Assembly: GCA_003022685.1 (NCBI GenBank)
Contig: PXSV01000128.1
Location: 10,608-26,503, forward strand
Direction: 5' to 3'
From: Halobacteriales archaeon SW_9_67_24
GTDB lineage: Archaea; Halobacteriota; Halobacteria; Halobacteriales; Halococcaceae
DNA: 15,896 nucleotides
The translations under genes and the position numbers were made by a program. The notes under the pieces were generated by a model. That model was not told where the DNA came from, ran no database searches, and saw only the letters and a program-made list of their open reading frames with translations. Every line of letters begins with the position of its first letter. Position 1 is the stretch's first letter. Below are positions 14,062 to 15,896 of the stretch, piece after piece.

Positions 14062-14270
14062 CGAGCGCCGACGTCCCGTTTCATTTCCTCTCGGGCCTCG
14101 CGGGCGCTGTCAGCTGCGTCGGTTCCTGCCCAGCGTCCAGTGCCCTCATGGACGCTCTCGCGGTGCTCCCGCATGAGCCGTAAGAGGAGTTCGTCGAACG
14201 TCTCGTCGTCGCCCTTCAGCGCTGCGAGCGCAGCATGCGTGTCTTCGTCGACAGGGATGCTTTTGCTCAT
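14058..14270 (-). CDS. vapB: VapB-type antitoxin, first module
   Basis: A 70-residue acidic protein with the haloarchaeal VapB layout. An N-terminal IPVDEDTHAALAALKGDDETFDELLLRLMREH segment should fold as the DNA-binding dimerisation part, and a charged C-terminal tail (AREAREEMKRDV) would wrap the toxin. The antitoxin would neutralise VapC and repress its own promoter. The gene begins at the ATG at 14270 after a TATA-like box (14290-14298). A 10-bp palindrome sits between that box and the start. Its stop overlaps the toxin start by 4 nt. The antitoxin is intact although the paired toxin is not. The fold is inferred from family resemblance. Confidence 0.82.
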   Translation of the reverse strand: MSKSIPVDEDTHAALAALKGDDETFDELLLRLMREHRESVHEGTGRWAGTDAADSAREAREEMKRDVGAR

Positions 14271-14275
14271 ACAAT

Positions 14276-14285
14276 CCTGTACAGG
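14276..14285. promoter_or_regulatory. 10-bp palindrome before the first antitoxin
   Basis: CCTGTACAGG is a perfect palindrome between the TATA-like box and the ATG at 14270, ending 5 nt before the gene. Its position suits an autorepressor operator bound by VapB. A longer-range ACAATC...GATTGT pair (from 14271) surrounds it. Confidence 0.45.
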
Positions 14286-14289
14286 CGTC

Positions 14290-14298
14290 GGTATGCAA
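14290..14298 (-). promoter_or_regulatory. TATA-like box of the first vapBC module
   Basis: On the minus strand this reads ttgcatacc, centred about 24 nt before the ATG at 14270, so the transcript would be leaderless and the palindrome at 14276-14285 would lie in the initiation region. Confidence 0.4.
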
Positions 14299-14357
14299 GA
14301 CGATTGTGCTCGTTCGAGCCGTTCGCCGCGTCAGGAAGCAAAATTGGAGGCGGGAAG

Positions 14358-14744
14358 TCATGACCGGAAGTCGATGTAATCGAGGTCGGCGACGCGCTCG
14401 AAGTGCTCGTCGGCGGCAACGAGCCGTTCGCCGCGGCTGCGTGCCGCGGCGGCGATCATCGTATCGGACACCCGGATGCGCTCACCACGCGCGAGGAGCT
14501 CCCCCTCGATGCGGGCGGTTTCGGCGGCATCCGCAACCGAGAACGGAACGAAATCCACCCAGTCGAGGTCGCGCTGGAGTTCCGTCACGAGGTCGGTAGC
14601 CCCCTGTTCGACGAGGCCGCCGAACAGTTCGTACGCCACGATCGTCGTGGCGCTGAACTCGGCGTGAGCGTGCTCTCGGTAGAATGCCGTGGCCTCGTCG
14701 TGCCCACGACCGAGATCGGCGAGGAAGCTACTGTCGACGAACAT
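14358..14744 (-). CDS. vapC: VapC-type PIN-domain toxin, second module
   Basis: A 128-residue PIN-domain ribonuclease toxin; VapC proteins typically cut tRNA or rRNA, but the target here is unknown. The four expected acidic active-site residues are present: Asp4 in MFVDSSFLA, Glu39 in VAYELFGG, Asp94 in RVSDTMIAAAA and Asp112 in AADEHFERV. The length is typical. The ATG at 14744 is preferred because the longer open frame upstream runs antisense through the antitoxin, and the PIN fold begins directly at this Met. It overlaps the antitoxin gene by 17 nt, which is strong translational coupling. Unlike the neighbouring module, this toxin is complete. Confidence 0.92.
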   Translation of the reverse strand: MFVDSSFLADLGRGHDEATAFYREHAHAEFSATTIVAYELFGGLVEQGATDLVTELQRDLDWVDFVPFSVADAAETARIEGELLARGERIRVSDTMIAAAARSRGERLVAADEHFERVADLDYIDFRS

Positions 14745-14961
14745 CCGCTGTAGACTCCCGGAAGTCGCGGTCGGCGCGCTCCTTGACCGCCTCGACACCG
14801 GCTGCGAGATCGACGTCGGCGTACTTCCCGACGAACCGCTCCACATCGTCGTCGCGGTCGGTCAACCGAAGCACGACGTCGGTGAAACTCTCGTGCTCGC
14901 GTTTGCGGGCTTCGAGCCGTTCTTTCGCCTCGTCGGAGATCCGGATCACGTCGGTCGGCAT
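14728..14961 (-). CDS. vapB: VapB-type antitoxin, second module
   Basis: A 77-residue antitoxin. MPTDVIRISDEAKERLEARKREHESFTDVVLRLTDRDDD gives an N-terminal strand plus two helices, as in ribbon-helix-helix-like VapB proteins. A charged C-terminal tail (ERADRDFRESTADVRRQ) would bind the toxin. It should hold VapC inactive and repress its own operon. The ATG at 14961 follows a TATA-like box (14981-14988), with a 10-bp palindrome in between. It shows little sequence identity to the first antitoxin beyond shared layout, so the two modules look like separate families and not a recent duplication. Confidence 0.9.
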   Translation of the reverse strand: MPTDVIRISDEAKERLEARKREHESFTDVVLRLTDRDDDVERFVGKYADVDLAAGVEAVKERADRDFRESTADVRRQ

Positions 14962-14972
14962 CTGTTACATCT

Positions 14973-14982
14973 ACGTTAACGT
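14973..14982. promoter_or_regulatory. 10-bp palindrome before the second antitoxin
   Basis: ACGTTAACGT is a perfect palindrome 11 nt before the ATG at 14961, next to the TATA-like box. It occupies the same place as CCTGTACAGG in the first module but has a different sequence. It is a candidate operator for VapB autorepression. Confidence 0.45.
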
Positions 14983-14988
14983 TATAGC
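14981..14988 (-). promoter_or_regulatory. TATA-like box of the second vapBC module
   Basis: On the minus strand this reads gctataac, centred about 24 nt before the ATG at 14961. It touches the 10-bp palindrome, so repressor binding would be expected to block promoter recognition. Confidence 0.55.
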
Positions 14989-15071
14989 GACCTAAACCTT
15001 CCGGCCCCTCTGCCAAAGGCTGGCTCCTCCATCACCCCGAAATTGAAGCGGCTACCGTCCGCAGAACGAGT

Positions 15072-15629
15072 ATGGAGAAGACGCCCGCCGGCACGTCGGT
15101 CGGCGTCGACGACCCCTACGCGTTCGTCGAGCGCTGCGACCATCTCACCGACGACGGTCGATGTCGGTACGCCATCGAACACGCTGAACACGATCCCGGA
15201 TTCGCCGCCGAGCGCCAAGCGGACGACGTCCGCTGTCCGGCGGCCGATCCCGCCGGCGAGTGGGCGTGGCAGGACTGCCCACACTTCCGGGCGCGGAACC
15301 GCTCTCGGGAGTGCGTTCGGTGTGGGCTCGACGAGCGCCGGATGGCCCACTCCGACGAACGGCCACTGCTCGAAGAACACCACCTCTCGTACGCTGACAC
15401 CAGCGCCGGCGAAACTCGCAACGGCGAGAGGACGGACGACGACCCGAACCACGAGATCACGGTCTTCCTCTGTCGGTGGTGTCACGCGAAAATCCACGAC
15501 TCGTGGGCGCGACTCGGCGACGACGCCAGTCCCGATCCCGAGGCGATCGCCGCGCGCGAGGGGCGACGGAGCCGCGAACAGGACGAACTCGGCTTCTCGT
15601 CGGCGGCCGATCGATACGACGACGAGTGA
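15072..15629 (+). CDS. HNH-like Cys/His-rich haloarchaeal protein
   Basis: A 185-residue protein rich in metal ligands. The first third has Cys22, Cys31, Cys55 and Cys69 (RCDHLTDDGRCRY and later CPAADP, DCPHF), which may bind zinc. The second part is laid out like an HNH endonuclease: CVRCG (Cys81, Cys84), EEHHLSY (His103, His104) and HEITVFLCRWCHAKIHDSW with Cys134, Cys137, His138 and His142. The CxxC...HH...CxxCHxxxH order fits the beta-beta-alpha-metal fold with zinc-holding cysteines. From memory, similar proteins occur across haloarchaea as a domain of unknown function (I believe DUF7097). DNA cleavage is not shown, and the protein could be a structural zinc protein. A weak TATA-like run (cgaaattgaag) lies about 27 nt before the ATG. 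It diverges from the second vapBC module. Confidence 0.85.
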   Translation: MEKTPAGTSVGVDDPYAFVERCDHLTDDGRCRYAIEHAEHDPGFAAERQADDVRCPAADPAGEWAWQDCPHFRARNRSRECVRCGLDERRMAHSDERPLLEEHHLSYADTSAGETRNGERTDDDPNHEITVFLCRWCHAKIHDSWARLGDDASPDPEAIAAREGRRSREQDELGFSSAADRYDDE

Positions 15630-15738
15630 ACCAGGCGACAGACGAACCGATACCGAGACCGGGATATGGCTGTGACGATCAGATTTCGCCGGCCAGAGAC
15701 GGCAGAGCGCTTACTTCCATCCCGTGCCACGAACGCGC

Positions 15739-15896
15739 ATGAGTCGCTCGACGCCCCATCTCGGTCACGTCCATCTCAAGGTTCGCGACGTCGAGCGCGC
15801 GGTCGCGTTCTACACCGACGTGTTCGACCTCGAGGTGAACGATCGCTACGGCCCGCTCGCGTTCCTCACGTTCGGTGACCACCATCACGATGTCGC
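15739..15896 (+). CDS. VOC/glyoxalase-family protein, truncated by window end
   Basis: Only the first 52 codons are inside the window. The sequence opens with LGHVHLKVRDVERAVAFYTDVFDLEV, the standard first beta-alpha-beta unit of the vicinal-oxygen-chelate superfamily (glyoxalase I, extradiol dioxygenase, resistance proteins). His10 or His12 is the likely first metal ligand. LAFLTFGDHHHDV follows. Which VOC enzyme this is cannot be said from the N-terminus. A weak TATA-like run (cttact) lies about 26 nt before the ATG. The 109-bp gap before it holds no recognisable feature. Confidence 0.88.
   Translation, partial: MSRSTPHLGHVHLKVRDVERAVAFYTDVFDLEVNDRYGPLAFLTFGDHHHDV

Noticed and set aside
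13670..15629. A new defence island made of the TA modules plus the HNH-like gene
   Set aside because: The vapBC modules are standard type II systems and the HNH-like gene is divergent with its own promoter; nothing links them beyond adjacency.

Overview
This window is chromosomal DNA from a haloarchaeon (class Halobacteria). The evidence is high-GC DNA, strongly acidic Asp/Glu-rich proteins, TATA-like boxes about 25-28 nt upstream of many start codons (leaderless transcripts), an archaeal-type IMP cyclohydrolase (PurO) and an archaeal tRNA-Gln without encoded CCA. The genus cannot be fixed from sequence alone. Most of the window is housekeeping and metabolic, with several small patches of gene decay.

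Layout. 180-809: a rubrerythrin/ferritin-like protein. 860-1430: a GNAT acetyltransferase on the minus strand whose 3' end runs into a patch of hairpins and repeats. 1595-2785: aspartate kinase, overlapping tail-to-tail with a metallophosphoesterase that follows purO (2769-4092, both minus). 4225-4297: tRNA-Gln(CTG). 4322-5732: a carotenoid oxygenase broken by a frameshift, divergent from a nucleoside hydrolase (5845-6813). 6847-7190: a universal-stress-protein remnant interrupted by an 81-bp MITE-like element. 7296-10358: a Zn/Cd/Pb-type P1B ATPase whose extreme N-terminus is damaged, followed by a DtxR/MntR-type metalloregulator. 10377-11333: a possible gene remnant and 3-hydroxyacyl-CoA dehydrogenase. 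11549-11974: a small membrane protein. 12072-13577: a citramalate/isopropylmalate synthase. 13670-14961: two tandem VapBC toxin-antitoxin modules, the first with a frameshifted toxin. 15072-15629: a cysteine/histidine-rich HNH-like protein. 15739-end: the start of a glyoxalase/VOC protein.

How the genes relate. The aspartate kinase (Asp-family amino acids), the citramalate/isopropylmalate synthase (branched-chain amino acids), PurO (last step of IMP synthesis) and the nucleoside hydrolase (purine/pyrimidine salvage) are ordinary anabolic or salvage genes. The ATPase and the MntR-like regulator form a plausible metal-homeostasis pair. The vapBC modules are accessory stability or stress loci.

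No convincing new multi-gene system was found. The most unusual features are the MITE with its nested hairpin in the stress-protein remnant, the loss of the first metal-binding motif of the ATPase just after a well-placed promoter and start, the tandem vapBC loci with a different palindrome in each promoter, the tandem 8-residue repeat inside PurO, and the two same-architecture 9-bp hairpins (GAA loop on the plus strand) at the end of the acetyltransferase. Three frame lesions plus two remnants in 16 kb suggest either active gene decay or base-level sequence errors; reads would decide.
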